Source: Helicobacter anatolicus (GTDB lineage: Bacteria; Campylobacterota; Campylobacteria; Campylobacterales; Helicobacteraceae). From it: a DNA stretch of 64,000 nucleotides. Shown one piece after another: positions 47,561-56,254 of the stretch (position 1 is its first letter; each line of letters starts with the position of its first letter). The DNA lies in assembly GCF_021300615.1 (NCBI RefSeq), contig NZ_JAJTMY010000002.1, positions 248,001-312,000 on the forward strand, written 5' to 3'. A model generated the notes under the pieces. That model was not told the origin of the DNA and did not search any database. It saw only the letters and a program-made list of their open reading frames with translations. A program made the translations under genes and the position numbers.

Positions 47561-48031
47561 TTAGATTTTAGATTTTTTAAATGAAGAAAATTTTAAAAAA
47601 ATTTTTTGCAAGAAGCTAAGTTTTACATTTTTATGTTTAAGTAATATATTTAAAATTTTTTTACGCTTAAACATAATTGCGCAATTTAAAGGAGACATTG
47701 TGCCGCCTTCATTGGGATTTGCGCCATATTGTAAAAGTAGCTGTGCCATTTCAAAATATCCTTTGAAGCACACACCGGCTAATGGGGTTTGATTTCGATT
47801 GTTTTTTTGGTCAACCTGCGCGCCTCTCTCTAGTAATAATTTCGCAGCTTCTAAGCTATTGTGATAACTTGCAAGCATTAAAAGAGTATCGCCCTTGTGA
47901 TTTGCGAGATTTACATTTAATCCATGATCTAACATGATCTTTAGAGATTCTGCATCATTTTCCCTGGCAAAATCAAAGCTTTGTGCACAAAATTTTTCCA
48001 TTTCTTCTTGTTCTTGTGGCGTTAGTTCCAT
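47561..48031 (-). CDS. Ankyrin-repeat protein
   Basis: A 156-residue cytosolic protein, no signal peptide. At least three ankyrin repeats are visible: GDTLLMLASYHNSLEAAKLL, then TPLAGVCFKGYFEMAQLLLQ, then a weaker SPLNCAIMFKRKKILNILL, with a partial repeat before them (about residues 15-40). The C-terminus is basic and hydrophobic (about 135-156). Ankyrin proteins bind partners; the partner is unknown. It converges on the GlpC-like gene and diverges from purN. Confidence 0.85.
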   Translation of the reverse strand: MELTPQEQEEMEKFCAQSFDFARENDAESLKIMLDHGLNVNLANHKGDTLLMLASYHNSLEAAKLLLERGAQVDQKNNRNQTPLAGVCFKGYFEMAQLLLQYGANPNEGGTMSPLNCAIMFKRKKILNILLKHKNVKLSFLQKIFLKFSSFKKSKI

Positions 48032-48071
48032 AATAATTCCTTAAAATTAAGATATTGCAAGCATTGAGATG

Positions 48072-48112
48072 ATCAAACTAAAGTAAAAAGTTGTAGTTTG
48101 ATTTTGTATAAT
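48072..48112 (+). promoter_or_regulatory. purN promoter with 9-bp inverted repeat
   Basis: ATCAAACTA at 48072-48080 and TAGTTTGAT at 48094-48102 are perfect 9-bp arms around a 13-bp spacer. TATAAT follows at 48107-48112. The arms fill the -35 region of purN and could be a two-site operator or a hairpin; no E. coli PurR-type sequence is seen. Confidence 0.45.
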
Positions 48113-48145
48113 TATATAATTTTTATCAAATTTTTAAGGAAACTT

Positions 48146-48739
48146 ATGCCTAGAAAAATTAAAATAGCAATTCTTTTTAGCGGCAATGGCAGTAATATGC
48201 AAAATATTATTGAAACTTTTCATCAAAAAAAAATTGCCCATGAAAGCAAGGAGTATTTTTTTGAAATAAAGGGATGTGTTTGTAATCAAAAAGATGCTTT
48301 TGGAATCACAAGAGCAAAAAATTTAGGAATTCCTTGCTTATTGCTTCCTCATCAAGATTTTGCTGACAGGATTTCTTTTGATTTGGCACTCGAGAAGGAA
48401 ATAAAAAAAATGGAGGTTGATTTGGTGGTTTTAGCAGGTTTTATGCGAATACTCTCCAAAAAATTTTGTGATAGCTTTAAAATTATTAATATTCACCCTT
48501 CTTTATTGCCAAAATATAAAGGAGCAAATGCAATTATTGAAAGTTTTGAAAGTGGTGATAGGGAAGTGGGGGTAAGTGTGCACTGGGTTAATGAAGAATT
48601 AGATGGTGGTGCAATTATTTTACAAAAAAGTTTTTTGAGAATGCCTGAGGATTCTTTGGAGGTTTTTAGTCAAAAAATTCATGCTTTAGAATATGAAATC
48701 TACCCTGAAGCAATAAAAAAAGCAATTGCTAGTTTGTAA
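48146..48739 (+). CDS. purN: Phosphoribosylglycinamide formyltransferase
   Basis: A 197-residue enzyme of de novo purine synthesis that formylates GAR with 10-formyl-tetrahydrofolate. Catalytic residues are present: Asn115 and His117 in NIHPSLLPKYKG, and Asp153 in ELDGGAI. The N-terminal FSGNGSNMQ loop binds GAR. A frame opens 16 codons earlier, but the ATG at 48146 has AAGGA upstream and fits homologue length. Its presence indicates at least partial de novo purine synthesis, unlike H. pylori. purN is alone here. Confidence 0.93.
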   Translation: MPRKIKIAILFSGNGSNMQNIIETFHQKKIAHESKEYFFEIKGCVCNQKDAFGITRAKNLGIPCLLLPHQDFADRISFDLALEKEIKKMEVDLVVLAGFMRILSKKFCDSFKIINIHPSLLPKYKGANAIIESFESGDREVGVSVHWVNEELDGGAIILQKSFLRMPEDSLEVFSQKIHALEYEIYPEAIKKAIASL

Positions 48740-48748
48740 GGAGATAGG

Positions 48749-49924
48749 ATGGAAGAAGTTATTTTTCATAATCTTATTGCGTTTGCAATTATTTCAATTC
48801 TTATTGTGGTTGCACCATTTTTAAGTAAAATTAGCAGGATTCCCATTGTTGTGGTGGAGATGTTTTTGGGTGCTTTTGGGGTTTATTTTGGCCTTTTTCA
48901 TATTACAGAAGCAGTGGAGATCTTTGCAAAAATCGGCTTTTTGTTTTTGATGTTTTTGTGTGGTATGGAAGTGGATTTGCGTGGCTTCAGACAATTAGGA
49001 AAAGATTTTCTTAAATATGCGATTTTATATTTTTTCGTACTTTATTTGGGAGCATGTAGTATTGTGGTTATTTTTGGCTTGCCTCATATTTTTATTGCCG
49101 CACTTCCTGTAATGAGTTTGGGGATGATCATGGCATTAATTAGGGATTATGGCAAAGATGAGCCTTGGTTAAATCTCGCGCTAAGAATTGGAATTGTTGG
49201 CGAGCTTTTGAGTATCGGGGTGTTGGTTTTTATCAATGGGATTTATTCCTATGGCCTTACTTTTGAACTTTATAAAACTTTACTGGTACTTTTTGGTTTT
49301 GTTATTATTATTGGTATGATTTTTATGCTAATTAAAATTTTGTTTTGGTGGTTTCCAAATTTTAAAATATTTTTAATGCCTTATGATGATACGCAAAATC
49401 AAGATATTCGTATTTGCATGATGTTATTTTTTGTACTGATTGTTGCGGTAATGTGGTTAGGGCTTGAAAATGTGCTAGGGGCTTTTTTGGCAGGGATGAT
49501 TATTGCAACATTTTTCCCTTATAAGCATGAATTGATTCATAAACTTAATGACATTGGTTTTGGGTTTTTTGTTCCTTTATTTTTCATCAATGTTGGAGCG
49601 ACTTTGAAAATTGATATTGTTTTACATAATCCAAAGCTGCTTTATTATGGTGTTTTAATTGCATGTTCTATGATATTTTTAAGAATCTTAGCAGCTAGTG
49701 TTGCGTTCAAAAAATATTTTACCTATACAAGGGATTTGGTGCTTTATGCTTTTAGTGATTCTATGCCTTTGACTTTTTTGGTTGCTACTGCTGCACTTGG
49801 CTTGGAGCTCGGTGCGATGAATCAAAATACTTATTATGCTTTTTTGTTGGCTGCAATGTTTGAGGGAGTTGTATTTATTGTGATTATCAAGATGATTTAT
49901 ACTTTTTGGAAAATTAAAAAATAA
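48749..49924 (+). CDS. Kef-type monovalent cation/proton antiporter
   Basis: A 391-residue membrane protein with about 12 helices of the CPA2 Na+(K+)/H+ exchanger domain. The FLFLMFLCGMEVDLRGF and FLAGMIIATFFPYKHEL stretches are typical. There is no C-terminal RCK/TrkA-N nucleotide domain, so it is shorter than E. coli KefB/KefC (about 600) and lacks that regulation. GGAG precedes the ATG, 9 bp after purN. Substrate (K+ or Na+) cannot be decided. Confidence 0.88.
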   Translation: MEEVIFHNLIAFAIISILIVVAPFLSKISRIPIVVVEMFLGAFGVYFGLFHITEAVEIFAKIGFLFLMFLCGMEVDLRGFRQLGKDFLKYAILYFFVLYLGACSIVVIFGLPHIFIAALPVMSLGMIMALIRDYGKDEPWLNLALRIGIVGELLSIGVLVFINGIYSYGLTFELYKTLLVLFGFVIIIGMIFMLIKILFWWFPNFKIFLMPYDDTQNQDIRICMMLFFVLIVAVMWLGLENVLGAFLAGMIIATFFPYKHELIHKLNDIGFGFFVPLFFINVGATLKIDIVLHNPKLLYYGVLIACSMIFLRILAASVAFKKYFTYTRDLVLYAFSDSMPLTFLVATAALGLELGAMNQNTYYAFLLAAMFEGVVFIVIIKMIYTFWKIKK

Positions 49925-49929
49925 GCTGT

Positions 49930-49935
49930 TATAAT
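49930..49935 (+). promoter_or_regulatory. Putative -10 box for dapD
   Basis: TATAAT in the 43-bp gap before dapD; a second TATAAT at 49947-49952 lies too close to the ribosome-binding site to serve. Confidence 0.45.
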
Positions 49936-49967
49936 GATAGAAATATTATAATATTTAAGGTGAAAGA

Positions 49968-51146
49968 ATGAATAATTTTAAAAAATTTGTGGAAGATCAT
50001 GCAAAAAGTGCCAAAAAAATTATAGGGTTTGGGATTGCAAGAGTAGATCTTGGTGAAGAAAATAATGTCTTGTGCGCAACTTATCCCGTATTGAATTGGG
50101 AAGAAAATTTTGGGAGTTATGCAGTTTTTGATACTTGTAAAAATGAAGCAAAATTAATTTCTCAATCTGAGGATGAGGCGGTATATAGTGTTACTTTGGA
50201 TTTTATTAACAAAGCTTTAGAGCTTTTTAGTCCTTTCTTACCAGAGGCTTTTAGAGATAGTAATAGTCATAAAAATATTCAAACTCTCTTAGAGCTTAAA
50301 AAAATTTTAGAATTACCCTTAGAAGCTCAAGTAGATTTTCGTTTGGTTTTTCTCTATGAAGATCATAAATGTCAAAGTGTGGAAACTGCATATATGAAAC
50401 TTTTAGCACTTTCGCTTGGTAAAGCAGCACTTCGTAGTTTGTGTCTTGATGGAATTTTTGGTTTATTGAGTAATGTAGCTTGGAGTGGTAATAAACCTTA
50501 TGAGTTGGAATATTTGCGTAATAATGAAATTAGTCTTAAACTTTCTGGTAAATATCCGCATATTGATTTTGTTGATAAATTTCCTCGTTATTTAATGCAA
50601 GTGATTCCACAATATGACAATATTCGTATTCTTGACACTGCAAAAACACGATTTGGTGCTTATCTTGGTAGGGGTGGGTATACACAAATGCCGGGGGCTA
50701 GTTATGTAAATTTTAATGCTGGTGTGGAGGGAGCTTGTATGAATGAGGGGCGTATTTCTTCATCTGTAATTGTAGGTGAGGGTAGCGATATTGGTGGTGG
50801 TGCAAGTATTCTTGGGGTTTTGAGTGGTGGAAATTCTGAGCCTATTAGTATTGGTAGAAATTGTCTTTTGGGTGTAAATAGCTCTACGGGTATTAGTCTT
50901 GGAGATGGTTGTATTGTTGATGGAGGAATTGCAGTTTTAGCGGGTACAATTTTTGAGATTACACAGGAAGAAGCACAAAAAATTAAAGATAATAATCCAG
51001 ATTTTTGTATTAAAGATAATAATCTTTATAAAGGTAAGGAGCTTTCTAAGGTTCATGGAATTCATTTTAGACAGGATAGTAAAACTGGAAAAATGATTGC
51101 CTTTAGGAGTAATCGTGAAATTACATTGAATAAAGATTTGCATTAA
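49968..51146 (+). CDS. dapD: 2,3,4,5-Tetrahydropyridine-2,6-dicarboxylate N-succinyltransferase
   Basis: A 392-residue succinyltransferase of the meso-diaminopimelate/lysine pathway, supplying the peptidoglycan crosslinker. It is the long DapD type, close to the H. pylori enzyme. A left-handed beta-helix of hexapeptide repeats spans about 250-325 (SSVIVGEGSDIGGGAS, then ISIGRNCLLGVNSSTG), where succinyl-CoA binds. The AAGG-containing ribosome site is clear. A sigma-54-type promoter begins directly after its stop codon. Confidence 0.95.
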   Translation: MNNFKKFVEDHAKSAKKIIGFGIARVDLGEENNVLCATYPVLNWEENFGSYAVFDTCKNEAKLISQSEDEAVYSVTLDFINKALELFSPFLPEAFRDSNSHKNIQTLLELKKILELPLEAQVDFRLVFLYEDHKCQSVETAYMKLLALSLGKAALRSLCLDGIFGLLSNVAWSGNKPYELEYLRNNEISLKLSGKYPHIDFVDKFPRYLMQVIPQYDNIRILDTAKTRFGAYLGRGGYTQMPGASYVNFNAGVEGACMNEGRISSSVIVGEGSDIGGGASILGVLSGGNSEPISIGRNCLLGVNSSTGISLGDGCIVDGGIAVLAGTIFEITQEEAQKIKDNNPDFCIKDNNLYKGKELSKVHGIHFRQDSKTGKMIAFRSNREITLNKDLH

Positions 51147-51162
51147 TGGCATGCTTTTTGCT
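51147..51162 (+). promoter_or_regulatory. Near-consensus sigma-54 (RpoN) promoter for the Sel1/Hcp gene
   Basis: TGGCATGCTTTTTGCT has GG at -24 and GC at -12 with exact spacing to the consensus TGGCACG-N4-TTGCW; only one defined base differs. It starts directly after the dapD stop and would begin transcription near 51173, about 29 bp before the ATG at 51202. In Helicobacter, RpoN mainly drives mid-class flagellar genes. Confidence 0.65.
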
Positions 51163-51201
51163 TTTTTAGATCTAATTTGATATCTCAAGGAAGAAAGATT
51201 A

Positions 51202-52293
51202 ATGAAAAAATTTTTTATCGTTTTGGCGTTGCTTTTTTGTATAGGTTTTGCTGATGAACAATCTATTGATGGAAATCAGGGAATGAGCGTGCAAGATGCA
51301 CCAAAAGCACCTACTATCGCTCCAAATCCAAAGCCTGATGAGAGAAAAATACCATTAGATAATCCTTCTACAGGGAATTCTCTAACATCTCCTAAAAGCG
51401 CTAAAGATGCTTTGAGCTTTGGGATTGAAGCAGCGGAGAAAGGGGATTATAAGTCTGCTTTTAGATTTTTTACGCAAGCTTGTGATAATGGCAATCCTGC
51501 AGGGTGTTTTGCAATTGGAACGATGTATATGAATGGTGTGGGTATTCATACAAATATTCAAAAAGCTGAGCGTTATTATCAAATGGGATGTTCTGGTGGA
51601 GATCCTAGTGCTTGTTCTTCTTTGGCAATGATTTATGATCGCAAAGAACAAGCTAATGCAAATGATAAGGAAAAAGCCATACAACTTTATATGACAGCTT
51701 GTCAAGGGGGTGATGTGATGGCTTGTAATAATCTAGCATATATGTATGCGAATGGAGATGGTGTACAAAAAGATTATTTTAAAGCGTTGCAGTATTATAA
51801 ATTTGCATGCGATGCGGGTAGTGATTTGGGATGTTATAATTTAGGACTTTTGAGTAATACTAATAATGTATATGGTTATGATCGCGCAAAATTAACAGTG
51901 GTGGATCTTAATTATATTGCATGTAATGCAGGGGATATTACTGGTTGTGCAAATTTAGGTTGGATTTATGCAAATGGATTAAGTGGAGCACCAGTAAGTT
52001 ATTATTATGCATCTCATTATTTTAATATTGCTTGCAACTCTGGAAATTTAAGTAGTTGCAACAACCTTGCAGTGTTGTATCAAAAAGGACTTGGAGTGAC
52101 GCAAGATACGCAAAGAGCACTAGATTTGTTTGGTTATACTTGTAATTTAGGTTATCAGCGTGGATGTGATAATTATCGTATTTATAAACAACAATTAACT
52201 GGTAATAGTAAGAAGAATACAGGTCCATTTTTCTTTCCTAATGATCCTAAAATAGGAAAAATACCAAATATGGGAAAAGATCCAAGACGCTAA
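51202..52293 (+). CDS. Secreted Sel1-repeat, cysteine-rich protein (Hcp family)
   Basis: A 363-residue exported protein: signal peptide about 1-18 (cleavage after GFA), a Pro-rich linker (about 25-70), then roughly seven Sel1-like repeats (about 72-325). Each repeat carries a spaced Cys pair, as in ACDNGNPAGCFAIGTMYMNG and ACQGGDVMACNNLAYMYANG, typical of the Helicobacter Hcp family with disulfide-pinned repeats. The C-terminus is Pro/Lys-rich. H. pylori also has a secreted Sel1 protein near dapD. The upstream RpoN-type box suggests control with flagellar genes. Partner unknown. Confidence 0.92.
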   Translation: MKKFFIVLALLFCIGFADEQSIDGNQGMSVQDAPKAPTIAPNPKPDERKIPLDNPSTGNSLTSPKSAKDALSFGIEAAEKGDYKSAFRFFTQACDNGNPAGCFAIGTMYMNGVGIHTNIQKAERYYQMGCSGGDPSACSSLAMIYDRKEQANANDKEKAIQLYMTACQGGDVMACNNLAYMYANGDGVQKDYFKALQYYKFACDAGSDLGCYNLGLLSNTNNVYGYDRAKLTVVDLNYIACNAGDITGCANLGWIYANGLSGAPVSYYYASHYFNIACNSGNLSSCNNLAVLYQKGLGVTQDTQRALDLFGYTCNLGYQRGCDNYRIYKQQLTGNSKKNTGPFFFPNDPKIGKIPNMGKDPRR

Positions 52294-52302
52294 TTTCACC
52301 AA

Positions 52303-52944
52303 TTAAAGGAGAGTATTAGAGGAGAGGGAGAAATATTTTTCATAAAGCATTTGATAGAATCTTAAATTTTGTTTGATTTGGTTGCGTTTTTCTTTGTAGT
52401 TTTTACAAAATTCTCCTACAAAATCCCAAAATGCTTTTGAGTGATTTTTGTGTTTAATGTGTGCAAGTTCATGGATTATTACATAATCAATTAATAATTT
52501 TGGTGCAAAAAACAATAAAATAGAAAAGTTTAAATTATTTTCATAGCTACAGCTACCAAGTACTTTTTTATTATTTCTAATTTTAATTTTTTGAGGAGTA
52601 ACTTGCATAAGTGGTGCATAATACGCAATAGTAGAAGTTATGTATTGCAATAATGCAATTTTAATATCTTGATTTGTAAGATAATCTTCTTTTTTACTCC
52701 AAGTGCCAAATGCAAGAATTTCATTATTGTGATTTTGTAAGATTTTGGCATATGATTCTTGTTGTGCTGCAAGCTTTTGTATTGTTTTTGTTATCCATGG
52801 AGTGGATTCTTCAAGAATTTTTTCAATTTTTTTATTATGATAATTTAGAGGGAGATAAAGGTGCAAAACCATATCAGGTGTAATTTTGAGACAAATATTT
52901 TTTCTTTTGGAGTTTTGGTGGATTTTTATATCTGTAGGTTTCAT
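52303..52944 (-). CDS. YgjP-like (DUF45) zinc metallopeptidase
   Basis: A 213-residue cytosolic protein with the YgjP/DUF45 layout. The zinc motif is HELAH at 158-162, followed by the family-specific KHKNHSKAFW stretch. A second conserved piece, KKVLGSCS, precedes it near 127. Substrates of this family are not established. It is transcribed away from rplI from a shared promoter region, and converges on the Hcp gene with nine bases between stops. Confidence 0.88.
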   Translation of the reverse strand: MKPTDIKIHQNSKRKNICLKITPDMVLHLYLPLNYHNKKIEKILEESTPWITKTIQKLAAQQESYAKILQNHNNEILAFGTWSKKEDYLTNQDIKIALLQYITSTIAYYAPLMQVTPQKIKIRNNKKVLGSCSYENNLNFSILLFFAPKLLIDYVIIHELAHIKHKNHSKAFWDFVGEFCKNYKEKRNQIKQNLRFYQMLYEKYFSLSSNTLL

Positions 52945-52959
52945 AATCTTATCTTTTAT

Positions 52960-52973
52960 TTGCTAGAATTCTA
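52960..52973. promoter_or_regulatory. Palindromic divergent promoter for rplI (+) and the YgjP gene (-)
   Basis: TTGCTAGAAT at 52960-52969 is an extended -10 box for rplI. TAGAATTCTA at 52964-52973 is a perfect 10-bp palindrome, so TAGAAT is also read on the minus strand, toward the YgjP-type gene. The two transcripts would compete for one site. Confidence 0.5.
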
Positions 52974-53004
52974 AAAAATTATATCAAAAATGTAGGAATA
53001 GAAT

Positions 53005-53451
53005 ATGAAAGTGCTACTTTTAGAAGATGTTAAGGGATTGGGGAAAAAAGGAGAGGTTTGTGAAGTAAAAGATGGATATGGGCAAAATTTTTTGATTGCC
53101 AAGGGTAAGGCAAAGCATGCAACTAATGAAGTGATTAATAAATATAAAGCCGAAATGAAGAAAAAAGAGGAGATTTTAGCTCTAGAACTTGCGGAAAAAA
53201 AACAATTTATTCAAACACTTAGTCAAGTTGAAGTGGTGATTGCTAAAAAAGTTGGAGCAAATAATGCTTTATTTGGCGCAATTACCAAAGAAGAAATTAT
53301 AGAGGCTTTGCAAAAAGATCATAATTTAGAGCTTAATAAAAAAGATATTGAATTTAAGACAGCAATCAAGAGTTTGGGGCATTATGAAGTAGAGGTAAAG
53401 TTGGGTAATGGAATCCATGGAACCTTGAAAATAGAAGTAGTATCACAATAA
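53005..53451 (+). CDS. rplI: 50S ribosomal protein L9
   Basis: A 148-residue ribosomal protein with the N-terminal L9 signature ([22 protein letters not shown], shown in part near residues 9-30), a long connecting helix and the C-terminal domain. It heads the rplI-hslV-hslU-era-csd6 operon, the same order as in H. pylori. GGAA precedes the ATG. Confidence 0.98.
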   Translation: MKVLLLEDVKGLGKKGEVCEVKDGYGQNFLIAKGKAKHATNEVINKYKAEMKKKEEILALELAEKKQFIQTLSQVEVVIAKKVGANNALFGAITKEEIIEALQKDHNLELNKKDIEFKTAIKSLGHYEVEVKLGNGIHGTLKIEVVSQ

Positions 53452-53466
53452 ATTTTAGGAAAAGAT

Positions 53467-54012
53467 ATGTTTGAAGCAACAACGATTCTGGGATATAAAG
53501 GGGAGTTTGAAGGAAAAAAATACGCAATTATTGGTGGTGATGGACAGGTTACTTTTGGGAATTGTGTTTTAAAAAATAATGCAGTTAAGATTAGAAAACT
53601 TTACAATAATAAGATATTAAGTGGCTTTGCAGGAAGTACAGCTGATGCCTTTACACTTTTTGACATGTTTGAAAAAATTTTGGAAAATAAAAAAGGAGAT
53701 TTAGTAAGAGGAGTATTAGATTTTAGTAAGGCATGGAGACAGGATAAGTATTTGCGTAAACTTGAAGCTATGATGATAGTTTTGGATAAAGAAAATATTT
53801 TTATTCTTAGTGGCAATGGTGATGTTGTGGAACCAGAAGATGGAAAAATAGCTTCTATTGGTAGTGGGGGAAATTATGCAATTAGTGCAGCAAGGGCATT
53901 AGATAGATTCGCTTCCATTCATCCTAGAGATTTGGTAAAAAATGCATTAAATATTGCTGGAGAAATTTGTATTTACACAAATACTAATATTAAAATTTTG
54001 GAGTTAGAATGA
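53467..54012 (+). CDS. hslV: ATP-dependent protease peptidase subunit HslV
   Basis: A 181-residue threonine peptidase that assembles as a double hexamer and is capped by HslU. In most bacteria the nucleophile is Thr2 right after Met. Here the TTI signature comes after MFEA, so Thr5 must be exposed by removing four residues. I recall the same extension in H. pylori HslV. The GGDGQVT and [11 protein letters not shown] segments are typical. AGGA lies before the ATG and the stop overlaps hslU by four bases. Confidence 0.96.
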   Translation: MFEATTILGYKGEFEGKKYAIIGGDGQVTFGNCVLKNNAVKIRKLYNNKILSGFAGSTADAFTLFDMFEKILENKKGDLVRGVLDFSKAWRQDKYLRKLEAMMIVLDKENIFILSGNGDVVEPEDGKIASIGSGGNYAISAARALDRFASIHPRDLVKNALNIAGEICIYTNTNIKILELE

Positions 54013-55337
54013 ATACAAAAGATATGACCCCAAGAGAGATAGTAAAATATCTTGATGAATACATTATAGGTCAAAATGATGCAAAAAAAGCTATAGCTAT
54101 TGCATTGAGAAATCGCTATAGAAGATTACTACTTGATGAAAAAATGCGTGAAGAAGTAACGCCAAAAAATATTCTTATGATAGGATCTACTGGAGTTGGA
54201 AAAACAGAGATTGCTCGGAGAATGGCCAAGATGATGAATTTACCATTTATTAAGGTTGAAGCGAGTAAATATACAGAAGTAGGTTTTGTGGGAAGAGATG
54301 TAGAATCTATGGTAAGAGATTTAGTATCTGCGAGCCTACACTTGGTGGAAAATGAATATAAAGAAGTTTCACAAAATGAGATTCAAGAATATATTCTCAA
54401 TAGGATCACTCGTGTGTTAGTGCCACCATTGCCTGACTCTGTGAGTGCGGAAAAAAAAGAAGAATATAATTTAAGTTTTGAAAAAATGAAAGAAAAAGTA
54501 AGAAGTGGCACGATGGATCATATCAAAATAGAAATTGAAGTACAGAAAAAAATGATGGATAGCGATCATGGAATGCCACCTGAGCTTATTAAGGTTCAAG
54601 AAAGTCTTATAAAAGTTTTAAGCAAGAATCAAGAAAAAATTAAAAAAGAAATGGATATCAAAGAAGCAAAAATAGTTTTGCAAGAAGAAGCAAGTGAATA
54701 TGTGCTGGATCAAGAAAAAATTAAAACTGAAGCCTTAAGACGAGCAGAAACTAGTGGAATTATTTTTATTGATGAAATCGATAAAGTAGCGGTAGGAAAT
54801 AATAGCTCTAGACAAGATCCTAGCAAGGAAGGTGTGCAGAGGGATTTATTGCCTATTGTTGAAGGTAGTGTAGTGAATACAAAATATGGCCCAATTAAAA
54901 CTGATCATATACTCTTTATTGCAGCAGGAGCATTTCATTTGAGTAAACCTAGTGATTTGATACCTGAATTACAAGGTAGATTTCCCATAAGAGTGGAGCT
55001 AGACACTCTAAAAGAGGAAACAATGTATCAAATTCTTGTACAAACAAAAACTTCTATTATTAAGCAATATCAAGCTTTACTAAAAACAGAGTCTATTGAT
55101 CTTGTTTTTGAAGATGAGGCTTTAAGAGAACTTGCAAAACTTTCTTACAATGCAAATCAGAAGGCTGAAGATATAGGGGCTAGAAGATTGCATACTGTGA
55201 TTGAGCGCGTGTTAGAAGATATTAGCTTTGATGCAGATTTATATGAAAATAAAGAATATAGGGTGAGCAAGGAGCTTGTTCAAGAAAAATTAGAAAATCT
55301 TGTAGAAAATACAGATTTAGCGAGATACATTCTTTAA
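54009..55337 (+). CDS. hslU: ATP-dependent protease ATPase subunit HslU
   Basis: A 442-residue AAA+ unfoldase that feeds substrates to HslV. Walker A is GSTGVGKT at 59-66, Walker B is FIDEIDK near residue 255, and the I-domain lies between them (about 110-240). The C-terminal helices end in ARYIL, close to the usual HslV-activating tail. The stop overlaps the era start (TAATG). Confidence 0.98.
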   Translation: MNTKDMTPREIVKYLDEYIIGQNDAKKAIAIALRNRYRRLLLDEKMREEVTPKNILMIGSTGVGKTEIARRMAKMMNLPFIKVEASKYTEVGFVGRDVESMVRDLVSASLHLVENEYKEVSQNEIQEYILNRITRVLVPPLPDSVSAEKKEEYNLSFEKMKEKVRSGTMDHIKIEIEVQKKMMDSDHGMPPELIKVQESLIKVLSKNQEKIKKEMDIKEAKIVLQEEASEYVLDQEKIKTEALRRAETSGIIFIDEIDKVAVGNNSSRQDPSKEGVQRDLLPIVEGSVVNTKYGPIKTDHILFIAAGAFHLSKPSDLIPELQGRFPIRVELDTLKEETMYQILVQTKTSIIKQYQALLKTESIDLVFEDEALRELAKLSYNANQKAEDIGARRLHTVIERVLEDISFDADLYENKEYRVSKELVQEKLENLVENTDLARYIL

Positions 55338-56236
55338 TGAAAACAAAATGTGGCTTTGTTGGAGTGATTGGCAAGCCTAATGCAGGCAAAAGTACATTTT
55401 TAAATAAAATTGTAGGACAAAATATTGCTTTAGTTTCACATAAGGTTAATGCAACTAGAAAAAGAATGAATTTTATTGTTCCTTTTGAGGATATTGCTAG
55501 TGGTGAGATGGGGCAGATTATTTTTGTTGATACTCCCGGATTAGATTATCAAGAAAAACTTTTAAATCAATTTATGCTTAAAGAAGCTTTAAGGGTTCAT
55601 CAAGAAAGTGATATAATTTTATTCATCGCTAGTGCTACAGATACTCTTGAAGGCTACGAGGAATTTTTGCATTTCAATGAAAATAAGCCCCATGTTGTTT
55701 TATTGAATAAAATAGATTTGCTTTCTCAGGAAAAAATTTTAGCAAAAATTGCTTTATACCAAAAATATCAGGATAAATTTTTAGCAATTTTTCCAATGAG
55801 CGCAAAAAAAGATGAGAATTTTCATCAACTTTTAAAAACGATACATACTTCCTTGCCTTATGCACCTTTTTTGTTTGATTCTGAAGATTTGACAGATCTA
55901 AAGTTAAGAGATATTTATAAAGAATTGATACGCGAGAGTGTTTTTAATAATCTTAGTGACGAGCTTCCTTATGAGAGTGATGTTGTCGTGGAAAAAGTTA
56001 TAGAAAGTGATAAAATAGAAAAAATTTTTGCTAAAATTTTTGTTGAAAAGGAAAGCCAAAAATCCATGGTAATTGGTAGTAATGCAAATACGATTAAGAG
56101 AATCGGGAAGAGTGCTAGAGAAAAAATTGAGCACCTTATTCAAAAAAAAGTTTTTCTTCAATTAAATGTTTTTGTTCACAAATCTTGGAGTAAAGAGAAG
56201 GATAAGCTAAAGTTTTTTGGCTATGATATTGATTAA
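55337..56236 (+). CDS. era: GTPase Era
   Basis: A 299-residue GTPase needed for 16S rRNA maturation and 30S assembly. The G motifs are GKPNAGKST (G1), DTPG (G3), NKID (G4) and SAKK (G5). The C-terminal KH domain contains GSNANTIKRIGKSAREKIE, seen near residues 247-265. It follows hslU with a one-base overlap. Confidence 0.98.
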   Translation: MKTKCGFVGVIGKPNAGKSTFLNKIVGQNIALVSHKVNATRKRMNFIVPFEDIASGEMGQIIFVDTPGLDYQEKLLNQFMLKEALRVHQESDIILFIASATDTLEGYEEFLHFNENKPHVVLLNKIDLLSQEKILAKIALYQKYQDKFLAIFPMSAKKDENFHQLLKTIHTSLPYAPFLFDSEDLTDLKLRDIYKELIRESVFNNLSDELPYESDVVVEKVIESDKIEKIFAKIFVEKESQKSMVIGSNANTIKRIGKSAREKIEHLIQKKVFLQLNVFVHKSWSKEKDKLKFFGYDID

Positions 56237-56254
56237 TAATAAGAGGAAGTGTTA

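Noticed and set aside
47547-47562. AATAAT-TTTT-ATTATT stem between the GlpC-like gene and the ankyrin gene as a terminator
   Set aside because: The stem is six A-T pairs only and overlaps the ankyrin stop codon; in such AT-rich DNA this arises easily by chance.
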